Origin: Anaerolineae bacterium
Lineage (GTDB): Bacteria > Chloroflexota > Anaerolineae > Aggregatilineales > Phototrophicaceae
NCBI GenBank assembly: GCA_025454675.1
Contig: JALONZ010000033.1
Coordinates: 1 to 10,210, forward strand
Length of the DNA stretch: 10,210 nt
Reading direction: 5' to 3'
A program made the position numbers and the translations under genes. The notes below the pieces were generated by a model. The model had not been told where the DNA came from. It saw only the letters and a program-made list of their open reading frames with translations, and made no database searches. How positions within the stretch are numbered: the stretch's first letter is position 1; each line of letters starts with the position of its first letter. Positions 1-7,157 of the stretch are shown piece after piece.

Positions 1-761
1 CGGTTGTGGCGCAATCGGTGACGGGAAATCAAGACGCGCAATCTGTCCCCAATAACGAAATTTCTGCGTTTAATGGTGTATCTGCACCTCAAGATTCTGT
101 ACAGCAACAAGCCGCACCAACAGTTGCCATTGAACAAATCCCCCAACAAAGCCAACTTGAACCGGGCGCGACTCCAACGTTAGACCCGCTTTATGCGCGT
201 GCGACTCAGATTATTTTAGAGCCGACATTTACCGCCGCGGCGCTTACACAAGCCGCTTTGAATGCTGTACAACCCTTACCGACTTTTACCCCAACATTTG
301 AACAGCCACAACAACCACAACAATTTGTGCCAACCTTCACCCCACAACCAACTCCATTTATTGCCGGGTCAGATTGTGTGCATGAGGTGGTGCAAGGTGA
401 GAATTTATTCCGCTTATCGCTCAGATACGGTGTAAATGTTACCGACATTGCCCGTGTTAGTGGCGTGACCAATATCAATCTCATCATTGTTGGGCAAAAA
501 TTAACTATCCCTGGATGTGGTACAACTGGGGTGCGTCCACCAGCGACATCTATCCCAACCCAATCGGCAAATTTGGCGCAGGTGAGTTCCGTCAGCACGC
601 CAGTCCCTAGCGCGGGTGGTGTGACCCATATCGTTCAACAAGGTCAGACCCTATTTGAAATTTCATTGCAATATGGCGTACCTGTGAATAGTATTGCGGC
701 GCGGAATGGTATTAGCAACATTAACCTGATTTACATCAACCAAGAGCTGATTATTCCATGA
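1..761 (+). CDS. LysM-domain protein, two LysM repeats (5' end outside window)
   Basis: The reading frame is open from the window edge, so the true start probably lies upstream. A GTG at 6 is the first possible start, but no ribosome site is visible. Counting residues from that GTG, 1-120 form a low-complexity stretch rich in Gln, Pro, Thr and Ala, with TFTP-like repeats around 92-117, as in extracytoplasmic linkers. Two LysM domains follow at about 125-169 and 207-251, each with a V-x-x-G-(E/Q)-x-L-F-x-(I/L)-S-L-x-YGV core and a closing L-(T/I)-IP. A Cys pair (124, 171) brackets the first LysM. LysM binds N-acetylglucosamine glycans such as peptidoglycan, so a cell-wall-bound or secreted role is likely. 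A signal peptide or anchor would have to lie upstream and is not seen. No catalytic domain is visible. The stop overlaps the next start (ATGA), implying translational coupling to the Nudix gene. Confidence 0.85.
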   Translation, partial: VVAQSVTGNQDAQSVPNNEISAFNGVSAPQDSVQQQAAPTVAIEQIPQQSQLEPGATPTLDPLYARATQIILEPTFTAAALTQAALNAVQPLPTFTPTFEQPQQPQQFVPTFTPQPTPFIAGSDCVHEVVQGENLFRLSLRYGVNVTDIARVSGVTNINLIIVGQKLTIPGCGTTGVRPPATSIPTQSANLAQVSSVSTPVPSAGGVTHIVQQGQTLFEISLQYGVPVNSIAARNGISNINLIYINQELIIP

Positions 762-1309
762 CCGATACAAAGCGATTAGAAGAAAATACACTTGACCGCC
801 AGCCCATTTATCATGGGCGGGTGGTCAAACTCGATTTGGTGACAGTCACCTTACCCGATGGTCAATCGAGTCAGCGCGAAATCATTACCCATCCGGGCGC
901 GGTGGCGATTGTTGCATTGGATGAAGCCCAAAATGTGTTGATGGTACGTCAATTTCGGTTGGCGGCGGGACGAGTGATGCTGGAAATCCCCGCAGGTACA
1001 CTTGAGCCGAATGAAGCCCCGCTTATTTGTGCAGAACGCGAGTTACAAGAGGAAACAGGTTATAAACCGCGCCAATTAGAACCGATTGGCGGGATTTTTG
1101 TCGCGCCCGGTTATACGACAGAATACATTCACTTGTTTCGTGCAAGCGATTTGGTTGAATCACGCCTAGAGATGGATAGTGACGAATTTATTGAAGTGGT
1201 CAAAATACCATTCCAACAAGCCTTAGATATGGTGGATAATGGCGAAATTCAAGACGCAAAAAGCATTGCTGGGTTGCTTCGTGTGGCACGCCAATTGGCA
1301 ACACAGTAA
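758..1309 (+). CDS. Nudix hydrolase, ADP-ribose pyrophosphatase type
   Basis: A complete 183-aa protein of the usual size for NudF/ADPRase enzymes. The Nudix box is intact: G80, E86, then R94-E95-L96 with E98-E99 and G101, matching GX5EX7REUXEEXGU. The glutamates bind the catalytic divalent metal. Upstream of the box are the strands typical of the subfamily (V-x-x-VRQFR and EIPAG, residues 61-80). Downstream is FVAPGYTTEYIHLF (114-127), the segment that fits ADP-sugar pyrophosphatases rather than MutT. The expected reaction is hydrolysis of ADP-ribose to AMP and ribose 5-phosphate in the cytosol. Exact substrate preference cannot be read from sequence. The ATG shares an ATGA with the upstream stop and has no strong ribosome site, so it is probably translated by coupling. 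Confidence 0.92.
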   Translation: MTDTKRLEENTLDRQPIYHGRVVKLDLVTVTLPDGQSSQREIITHPGAVAIVALDEAQNVLMVRQFRLAAGRVMLEIPAGTLEPNEAPLICAERELQEETGYKPRQLEPIGGIFVAPGYTTEYIHLFRASDLVESRLEMDSDEFIEVVKIPFQQALDMVDNGEIQDAKSIAGLLRVARQLATQ

Positions 1310-1314
1310 CACCC

Positions 1315-1343
1315 TTGAGAATGTGTTCATCGGTTGTTATAAT
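1315..1343 (+). promoter_or_regulatory. Candidate sigma70-type promoter for rplS
   Basis: A -35 box TTGAGA (1315-1320, one mismatch to TTGACA) lies exactly 17 bp before a perfect -10 box TATAAT (1338-1343). Transcription would begin near 1350, giving a leader of about 70 nt before the rplS GTG. The -35 box begins 5 bp after the Nudix stop codon. This is the best promoter match I found in the window. Confidence 0.7.
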
Positions 1344-1371
1344 GGTTGTTCGCTAAATTAAGAGATACTCC

Positions 1372-1399
1372 ATACGCCAAATAACGGGCGTATTTTTTT
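1372..1399 (+). terminator. Intrinsic-terminator-like hairpin in the rplS leader
   Basis: Arms ATACGCC (1372-1378) and GGCGTAT (1387-1393) pair perfectly over 7 bp around an 8-nt loop, and a run of T follows (1393-1399). It lies downstream of the candidate promoter and only 21 bp before the rplS start. It could be an attenuator controlling bL19 synthesis, or simply the terminator of the LysM-Nudix unit. Confidence 0.65.
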
Positions 1400-1420
1400 G
1401 ATTGAAGGGATAAAATCACT

Positions 1421-1768
1421 GTGAACGAGTTACTGCAATCACTCGCTATGGAAAAGCGTGGTCATCCACCTGTCACCACTGGCGATACCGTTAAAGTCCA
1501 TGTCCGCATCATTGAAGGCGGTAAAGAACGTGTTCAAATTTTTCAAGGTTTGGTCATCCGTCGTCGTAATGGCGAAAGCAACGATGCCAACTTCACCGTG
1601 CGCCGTATTGCCAGTCATGGGGTAGGGGTGGAACGTACATTTTTGCTCCATAGCCCACGTATCGAAAAAATTGAAGTGTTGCGTCATGCAAAAGTGCGTC
1701 GCGCTCAATTGTATTATCTGCGTAATTTGCGTGGTAAAGCCGCCCGCTTGAAAGAACGTAGAGACTAA
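1421..1768 (+). CDS. rplS: 50S ribosomal protein bL19
   Basis: A 115-aa protein, the usual length for bL19, which sits in the large subunit near the interface with the small subunit. Family signatures are plain: GDTVKVHVRIIEGGKERVQ (21-39), the GVGVERTFLLHSPRIEKIEV block (67-86), and KVRRAQLYYLRNLRGKAARL near the C-terminus. The chosen start is GTG at 1421, because it gives the expected short helical N-terminus (MNELLQSL) and has a GAAGGG-like ribosome site at 1404-1409. The next in-frame Met, at residue 10, would remove that helix. The usual neighbours rpsP, rimM and trmD are absent here. The C26 hydrolase begins 7 bp after the stop, so the two are probably cotranscribed. A promoter and a hairpin precede the gene, suggesting leader-based control. 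Confidence 0.97.
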   Translation: MNELLQSLAMEKRGHPPVTTGDTVKVHVRIIEGGKERVQIFQGLVIRRRNGESNDANFTVRRIASHGVGVERTFLLHSPRIEKIEVLRHAKVRRAQLYYLRNLRGKAARLKERRD

Positions 1769-1775
1769 TTTGGTT

Positions 1776-2510
1776 ATGTTACCACTAATTGGCATTACAG
1801 GGTCTATTATTGAGCGCAACAACAATCGGTACATCGTCGCATATGAACCAAACGCTAAAGCGATTGTTGAGGCAGGTGGGTTGCCAGTTGTAATTCCGTG
1901 TGATTTAGATGAGCAAACACTCCGTGCCATTTATGAACGGGTAGATGCGATTTTATTGCCCGGTGGTGGCGATGTTGACCCTCAATTTTATGGCGCACCA
2001 CAACATGCCAAAACTGCGCTCATCATTCGTGAGCGCGATACAGCTGAAATTCAAATTGCAAAATGGGCAGTCGCCGATGATTTGCCCATTTTGGGAATTT
2101 GTCGGGGGCATCAGGTGTTTAATGTGGCGTTTGGCGGGGCATTGCTTCAAGATATTCCATCTGAGATACAAACCCCCTACGCGCATGATATTGAAATGGG
2201 GATGCCACGTAATACGTTGTTGCATGATATAAAAATAGACCCTCAAAGTAGACTTGCAAAAATTTTGAAAACCGAGCAAATTCGTGTTAATAGTTTGCAC
2301 CATCAAGCGGTGATGAAAGCCGCATCAAATGTTAAAATTACAGCTTATGCGCCTGACGGCATTATCGAAGCATCCGAGATGCCCGATAGACGGTTTGCGC
2401 TCACGGTTCAATGGCATCCAGAAGATTTACAAGATATGTCGCAAATGCGTGATTTATTTAAGGCATTTGTAGATGCCGCCCGCGAAAAATCATCAGCGAA
2501 TGGAAAATGA
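1776..2510 (+). CDS. Class I glutamine-amidotransferase-fold hydrolase (peptidase C26, gamma-glutamyl hydrolase/PuuD type)
   Basis: A 244-aa protein when started at the ATG at 1776. A TTG at 1770 would add two residues but is a poorer start. Family marks are the oxyanion segment LLPGGGDVDPQFYG (60-73), the nucleophile elbow LGICRGHQ with Cys109, the NSLHHQAV motif (172-179), and VQWHPED with His214 and Glu216, completing the Cys-His-Glu triad. Relatives cleave gamma-glutamyl amide bonds, for example gamma-glutamyl-GABA in putrescine breakdown. Nothing nearby belongs to the Puu pathway, so the substrate is open. It lies 7 bp after rplS and overlaps murI by ATGA. That coupling suggests, as inference only, that the glutamate it releases may feed D-glutamate synthesis. 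There is no synthase partner domain, so it is a stand-alone hydrolase. Confidence 0.9.
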   Translation: MLPLIGITGSIIERNNNRYIVAYEPNAKAIVEAGGLPVVIPCDLDEQTLRAIYERVDAILLPGGGDVDPQFYGAPQHAKTALIIRERDTAEIQIAKWAVADDLPILGICRGHQVFNVAFGGALLQDIPSEIQTPYAHDIEMGMPRNTLLHDIKIDPQSRLAKILKTEQIRVNSLHHQAVMKAASNVKITAYAPDGIIEASEMPDRRFALTVQWHPEDLQDMSQMRDLFKAFVDAAREKSSANGK

Positions 2511-3292
2511 ACACGGGCAAAATTGGCGTATTTGATTCAGGAGTAGGGGGGCTATCGGTTTTACGTGAAATTCACCGATTGCTTCCTGATATTCCAACCC
2601 TCTATTTTGCCGACCAAAAGCATGTTCCCTACGGACCCCGACCTCATACTGAAATTTATGGTTTTGTGCGCCAAGTCACCGATTTTTTTATCGCAAATGG
2701 CGCTGAAGTGATTGTTTTGGCGTGCCATGCCGCCAGTGCCGCCGCTTTATATCCTTTGCGCGAAGATTATCCACATATCCCATTTGTTGGGATTGAACCC
2801 GCCGTCAAACCCGCCGCAATTGCCACAAAAAGCCGTGTGATTGGTGTTTTAACCACACAAGCAACGGCAGACGGGGAATTGTATCGTAAAGTGTTGACGC
2901 AATTCGCAAAAGATGTGCGCGTAATTACACAAGTTGCCCCACGCTTGGTTGAATTGGTTGAAGCGGGGACATTTCATACCGAAACAGGCAAAGCGGTGAT
3001 TGCCGATTATCTCAACCCGCTCATAGATGCGGGAGTAGACCAGTTGGTTTTGGCGTGTACCCATTTTCCATTTTTAGCCGATGAATTGGCGGAAATTTCT
3101 GATGGGAAAATGACATTGGTTGACCCCGGATTGGCGGTTGCCAAACAAGTAAAACGGGTGTTGCCTATGCAATTTGTCCCTGCGGACGAATCACATGCTT
3201 ATTTTACCAGTGGCGATGTCAAAGCATTTCAACTTGCCCTACAAAGGCTCATTGGGGTGTCTGCATCGGCGCAAACACCCTCAATTTTTTAA
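2507..3292 (+). CDS. murI: Glutamate racemase
   Basis: A 261-aa protein, normal for MurI, which interconverts L- and D-glutamate in the cytosol to supply D-Glu for peptidoglycan stem peptides. Visible motifs are IGVFDSGVGGLSVL (6-19, with Asp10), YFADQKHVPYG (33-43), the first catalytic Cys73 in LACHAASAAAL, GIEPAVKPA (95-103), and the second catalytic Cys184 with Thr185-His186 in LACTHFPFL. The first Cys motif is unusual: most MurI proteins have Cys-Asn-Thr, where Asn and Thr contact the substrate, while here it is Cys-His-Ala. Both cysteines and Asp10 remain, so activity is likely, but another amino-acid racemase specificity cannot be excluded. The start overlaps the C26 stop (ATGA). The last codons form a probable terminator hairpin, and the stop abuts the convergent kinase gene with no gap. 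Confidence 0.92.
   Translation: MNTGKIGVFDSGVGGLSVLREIHRLLPDIPTLYFADQKHVPYGPRPHTEIYGFVRQVTDFFIANGAEVIVLACHAASAAALYPLREDYPHIPFVGIEPAVKPAAIATKSRVIGVLTTQATADGELYRKVLTQFAKDVRVITQVAPRLVELVEAGTFHTETGKAVIADYLNPLIDAGVDQLVLACTHFPFLADELAEISDGKMTLVDPGLAVAKQVKRVLPMQFVPADESHAYFTSGDVKAFQLALQRLIGVSASAQTPSIF
3254..3290 (+). terminator. Intrinsic terminator embedded in the 3' end of murI
   Basis: GGGTGT (3255-3260) pairs with ACACCC (3275-3280). After one C/A mismatch, inner TGC (3262-3264) pairs with GCA (3271-3273) around a 6-nt loop. A possible G-U pair adds to the base. Six T residues (3285-3290) follow after 4 nt and run into the murI stop codon. It is oriented to end plus-strand transcription only; the minus-strand reading has no T-run after the hairpin. 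Confidence 0.6.
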
Positions 3293-5650
3293 TTATTCTT
3301 CGGTTATATTGGGGTCTAGGGGTTTCGTATCGGATTTGACTTTGGTCATTTCTGATGTTTGAACGGCTTTTTCTGCGACAGCACCTTCAAAGGTCAAGAC
3401 GCGCTTTGTGCCTTCTTTGATGGTGACGGGGAGCAAAATATTGAAGGTAGAACCGGGATACGGCTCAATCATACTATGCCCTTCGCTTTCTGCCCAAATT
3501 TTGCCACCGTGTCCCTCAATAACCCCGCGTGCAATGGTTAGACCTAAACCCGGTCCCGCGCCCAAAAATTTGTATGCACCTGTGGAATGCAATGACGGGT
3601 CATAGGCGCGGAAAAATTTCTTAAATATCATCTCTAAGTTCTTTTTATCCACGCCAACACCTGTATCCCGAATTTGGATGAGTACACGGTCAACATCATC
3701 GGGGGATGTGGCGGGTTGCAAACTGGCGGTGATTTCAATGCGTCCGCTATCGGGTGTGAATTTGATGGCGTTGACAATCACATTGCGGAAGGCTTGCACA
3801 AGGCGTTGCAAATCGGCGGGCAGGGTGGGTAATCCACGCAGACCACGCGCCGATAAGGTGAGTTTGCGTTGTTTGATGGCATCGGTGAGGGGTTCAATCG
3901 CCATTTTAATTAGGGCTTCGGGGGATGTTTGGGTAAAGCGCAAGTCCATCGCATCCACATCGAGTTGGCTCACATCCAACATGGCAGAAATCAGTTCTTC
4001 CATACGTTCTGTGGCTTTACGCAAATTGCCGACCAGTGTTACCGTTTGGTCTTGGTCAAGCATCCCTTGGTCATTGAGCGCATCAATAATATCGGTATAT
4101 CCGCGAATTTGTGCCAGAGGGGTACGCAATTCATGACTGGCAATCGTTACGAAGTCTGTTTTTACCGCGTCCATGCGCTCCAATTGTTCATTGGTGTTTT
4201 TGAGCGTACTATTCAATGAGCGCATACTTTTATTCAGATGTTGTAAATCTTCCACCAGTCGCGCATTACGTAAGGCGATGCCTGTTTGTTGGGCGAGGGT
4301 AGATAGCAACACCAAATCGGATGGCATGAAGGCGGTATCATTGATTTTGGGACCAAAACCTAAAATGCCGATGAGCGTTTGGTCTAGTGTGACGGGGGCA
4401 TAAGCACTCATCTGAATTTCGCGGAAAAACTGGCGTTCATACCCCACAATATGCCGATATTCAGGGGCGAATTCAATATCGAATTGGGTAATCGGTTGGC
4501 GGTCTTTTGCCAATGTGAGATAGAGTGGGCTATTGAGCGAAATTTTGCCAGTTTTACGGTCATTGGGGCTATTGGGTTGGCGTACAAGCAAATCAATCGC
4601 ATCTATGGATGTGTTGCTCAGTAAGATGAGGCAACATCCACGCACACGGAGTAACTCGGTTAATGTTGCAGTGGTAGATGGAATAAGGCTTTCTAATTCC
4701 ACCATTTCGGATACCAATTGGCTATACTGACGGGTGATTTGGGCGTTATCTTGGCGGTTACGTGCGGTGACTTTTTCGATAACCCATTCTGCCAATTGGC
4801 GCAGTGGGATATACAGTAATGCGACTAATATCGCCAGCGCACCCATCACAAATAAGCCTTCGGGGTCGGCTTGAAGCCCGCCACGCGCCGAGATGTATAA
4901 TGCACCGAGCGTTAATAATGCGCCGATGCTCACGGCAGTGGCAATACGAAATCCAAAGAGTAGGGCGGTGCGAATATCGAATAGGCGATGTTTTGTCAGG
5001 GCATAAATGGTGGAGATGGTGCTAACAAGGCTAAACAAAATGCTCAGTGCCGATAAATTATCGCTCCCACCACTGGCGGCGATGAGCGCGAATAACATCG
5101 GGGCAGATGACATCACCCAAAAAAGCGCCCGATTTGCGACTTCTGGCAGGCGTGCTTTATAAAACCGATAGAATGAAATAATTGTCAGAATACTACTGAG
5201 GATGAGCGCCCCAATCAAAATTGCCCATAATGTGAATGAGGGTGTTGTGAATAGCGCATCAATCCATGTTACAGGTGGGATGAGCGGGTTGGGGTCTGTT
5301 ATGCCTGCGATGATAATAGCAAACAGCCAAACTCCACCTAAGATGACCCAACGATTTTGTGATGTTTTTTTTGTGGTCTGATTGAGCGTATCTTTGAGGA
5401 TAATATTGCCAAAAGCGATAAATGTCGCTGAGAAGCCCAAAGTCGCCAAAAATACACGACTAAAGCGGTTTGCAAGCATAAAATCGGATGGGAGCAAATA
5501 AGTTCCGATTGCTACAATAGACAAAATTGTCGTGATATATAAACTTTGCGCCAATGCGCCATCTAATTTAAAGCGCATACGGGCAAATATCACCAATCCG
5601 ATATGGATAGCGATAGCGAGGATAGTCAATAGTGGTAGCATAGAACTCAT
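3293..5650 (-). CDS. Membrane sensor histidine kinase (7TM-type N-terminus, GAF, HisKA, HATPase_c)
   Basis: A 785-aa protein. Residues 1-285 hold about eight or nine hydrophobic segments and end a 7TM-type sensor region with YALTKHRLFDIR (216-227), typical of the HisKA_7TM family. A charged linker leads to a GAF domain (about 310-465) and a short coiled linker (about 466-495). The H-box is ASHELRTPLAQIRG with phosphoacceptor His506. The ATPase domain has N-box Asn623/Asn627, G1 DTGVG (662-666), an F-box near 676-680 and G2 GAGPGLGLG-like (697-704). A polar tail of about 40 residues follows. It should autophosphorylate and pass phosphate to a response regulator, but none is encoded nearby and there is no receiver domain. 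The start at 5650 is set by AAAGGA at 5664-5659, 8 nt upstream; Met4 would be too far. It lies 40 bp behind the AlbA_2 gene with no clear promoter, so cotranscription is likely. The signal is unknown. Confidence 0.93.
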   Translation of the reverse strand: MSSMLPLLTILAIAIHIGLVIFARMRFKLDGALAQSLYITTILSIVAIGTYLLPSDFMLANRFSRVFLATLGFSATFIAFGNIILKDTLNQTTKKTSQNRWVILGGVWLFAIIIAGITDPNPLIPPVTWIDALFTTPSFTLWAILIGALILSSILTIISFYRFYKARLPEVANRALFWVMSSAPMLFALIAASGGSDNLSALSILFSLVSTISTIYALTKHRLFDIRTALLFGFRIATAVSIGALLTLGALYISARGGLQADPEGLFVMGALAILVALLYIPLRQLAEWVIEKVTARNRQDNAQITRQYSQLVSEMVELESLIPSTTATLTELLRVRGCCLILLSNTSIDAIDLLVRQPNSPNDRKTGKISLNSPLYLTLAKDRQPITQFDIEFAPEYRHIVGYERQFFREIQMSAYAPVTLDQTLIGILGFGPKINDTAFMPSDLVLLSTLAQQTGIALRNARLVEDLQHLNKSMRSLNSTLKNTNEQLERMDAVKTDFVTIASHELRTPLAQIRGYTDIIDALNDQGMLDQDQTVTLVGNLRKATERMEELISAMLDVSQLDVDAMDLRFTQTSPEALIKMAIEPLTDAIKQRKLTLSARGLRGLPTLPADLQRLVQAFRNVIVNAIKFTPDSGRIEITASLQPATSPDDVDRVLIQIRDTGVGVDKKNLEMIFKKFFRAYDPSLHSTGAYKFLGAGPGLGLTIARGVIEGHGGKIWAESEGHSMIEPYPGSTFNILLPVTIKEGTKRVLTFEGAVAEKAVQTSEMTKVKSDTKPLDPNITEE

Positions 5651-5690
5651 CGAAAATGTCCTTTAGTATGTGCCAATGAATGCACAACCG

Positions 5691-7109
5691 CTATTTTAGA
5701 ATATAATAGGTTCCCTTTTTAGACCCGACTTTGACGATTAAGCCTCTTTCGACCATATCTACCAAATCCAGCCGTAATGTTTCAGACGAAACACCCTCGC
5801 AAATATTGCGATATTCGCGGTTGGTGATAGACCCATTTTTCCCGATATAGTCCAATGCCAAATTTTGACGATGATTTGATTCACGATTGGCATCTACCGA
5901 TAAGGTTACTTTATTTTGTTTATCACGGGTATTGTACAATGTCACTGCAAAACTGTGCGGGTGGGCATCAAAATCGGGAGAGGGATGCCCTGCCTGCTTC
6001 ATGACTTCCATCATGCGGTCAATGCCTAAGCCCAACTCTTCGATATATCCCCACTGAAACAACCCGTTCACCATACGCGGATTGCGACTGAAATGCTCAT
6101 CTTTGATATTTTCGATGGTGATGAAGGCGGGCAGACTGCCCGGCGAGATGACTTCTAAACGGTCGGAATACATACGAATTTCGATGCGTCGCCCTTTGAG
6201 CCGATAATCTCGATGACAAATGGCGTTCACAATGGCTTCACGCACCGCAAATTGGGGATATTCATATGTTTCTTCGCGTTCAAGCCCCTTCACAACGGCG
6301 CTCACTGCCATCTCACTCCAGATGAGATTCCACGCACTTTCAATCAGACGGGGCAGGGGACCTGTCAATTCTTCTCGGCGGATATAACCTGCCAAGCCAC
6401 TTTCGCCACGCGGATTTTTGCCCAAAAATTTGGCAAAGACCACACTTGATTGGGGTATCCATTGTTGCGGATATTCGCAAAACAGCAGAATGCCACACAT
6501 GGTTGGCTTGCCGTCAGGATTGAGTGCGCCAATTTCTTTTAGCAAGTCGTCTAAATTGCCTGTGTGGGGGCGTTTGGTACGCTCGGCACGCTTTTCTAAA
6601 TAGGCATCAAGCATTTTTTTACTAAAATGGTCTTTGGTGACATGAGGAATGACTTCCGATTCATAATCCCCACTCGATTTTGCGCTCACTAAGCGGGCAA
6701 TTTCTTCACCGCCTAATGGACGATTTTTTGCGCCACTGCGAATCAGCACGCGCCCATCAGATAGCGCGTGTAATTCCGTGCTTCTGGGAATTTTGAGGGC
6801 ATATAATTTTTGGTCTGGCGGAATTTCGCGGATGTCGTCTCCCCAATTGAGGGTATCGAGTTCTTCCCATGTGCCAACCACCACCGCAGGGCTAAACAAT
6901 TCTTCCGCTTCTTGCAAGGCTTTTGCCAGACCTTCTGCATCGGCTTTACTGGTGGCATATTCACCGTTTTCTTTTAGCCCAATGACTAATGTGCCACCCT
7001 CGCTATTGGAGAAGGCGACCATTGTTTCTGCAATTTGTTTGGCATCCATGTTTTCGATGAACGCGACACGCGCTCCTTGCCCTTTGGTGATGAGGTCGGG
7101 ATATATCAT
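5691..7109 (-). CDS. AlbA_2 (Schlafen-like) ATP-binding/DNA-binding protein with HATPase_c_4 and winged-helix C-terminus
   Basis: A 472-aa protein. An N-terminal AlbA_2 domain (about 8-140) carries the family mark FSNSEGGTLVIGLKENGE (33-50). The middle region (about 160-280) resembles that of RecG-like, helicase-related regulators that lack a helicase. The HATPase_c_4 domain (about 285-392) shows VREAIVNAICHRDY (289-302, with Glu291 and Asn295), ISPGSLP (321-327) and ELGLGIDRM (358-366). The C-terminus (about 412-470) looks like a winged helix ending in a G-T-Y-Y-I-L wing. Such proteins are usually annotated as putative transcriptional regulators, and their biochemical role is largely unsettled. 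Members near phage or defence genes exist, but no such genes are visible here. The ATG at 7109 has only a weak ribosome site. A 7-bp inverted repeat around the candidate promoter could be an operator. Confidence 0.88.
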   Translation of the reverse strand: MIYPDLITKGQGARVAFIENMDAKQIAETMVAFSNSEGGTLVIGLKENGEYATSKADAEGLAKALQEAEELFSPAVVVGTWEELDTLNWGDDIREIPPDQKLYALKIPRSTELHALSDGRVLIRSGAKNRPLGGEEIARLVSAKSSGDYESEVIPHVTKDHFSKKMLDAYLEKRAERTKRPHTGNLDDLLKEIGALNPDGKPTMCGILLFCEYPQQWIPQSSVVFAKFLGKNPRGESGLAGYIRREELTGPLPRLIESAWNLIWSEMAVSAVVKGLEREETYEYPQFAVREAIVNAICHRDYRLKGRRIEIRMYSDRLEVISPGSLPAFITIENIKDEHFSRNPRMVNGLFQWGYIEELGLGIDRMMEVMKQAGHPSPDFDAHPHSFAVTLYNTRDKQNKVTLSVDANRESNHRQNLALDYIGKNGSITNREYRNICEGVSSETLRLDLVDMVERGLIVKVGSKKGTYYILK

Positions 7110-7123
7110 CTGAGTATCTTTAG

Positions 7124-7157
7124 ATTATGCCGATAATTTTTACTATTTTAGCATAAT
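7124..7157. repeat. Inverted repeat upstream of the AlbA_2 gene
   Basis: Arms ATTATGC (7124-7130) and GCATAAT (7151-7157), separated by 20 bp, enclose the candidate -10 box and end about 15 bp before the start codon. It could be an operator for the winged-helix product, but 7-bp AT-rich arms can occur by chance in a region this size. Confidence 0.3.

Noticed and set aside
92..360. CAA/CCA-rich tract as a CRISPR or DNA tandem repeat
   Set aside because: The units are irregular and encode a Gln/Pro/Thr linker. There are no conserved repeats with unique spacers.
206..598. Open frame of 130 codons on the minus strand inside the LysM gene
   Set aside because: It is antisense to a clear two-LysM protein, has a Cys-rich composition unlike a folded domain, and shows no ribosome site or family match.
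1770..1775. TTG start for the C26 hydrolase
   Set aside because: The ATG two codons later gives the usual short N-terminus before the first strand, and no ribosome site favours the TTG.
1439..1930. Open frame of 163 codons on the minus strand across rplS and the C26 gene
   Set aside because: It is a shadow of the well-conserved bL19 frame, has no family match, and spans two real genes.
3678..4136. Open frame of 152 codons on the plus strand inside the kinase gene
   Set aside because: It is antisense to the HisKA/HATPase core, and its Ser/Arg-rich composition is typical of a reverse-frame shadow.
5651..5690. Promoter for the kinase gene in the 40-bp gap
   Set aside because: I found no -35/-10 pair with acceptable spacing; only a ribosome site is clear.
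5691..7109. Defence-system island centred on the Schlafen-like AlbA_2 protein
   Set aside because: There is no nuclease, helicase, methylase, phage gene or integrase nearby, and the neighbours are ordinary chromosomal genes.
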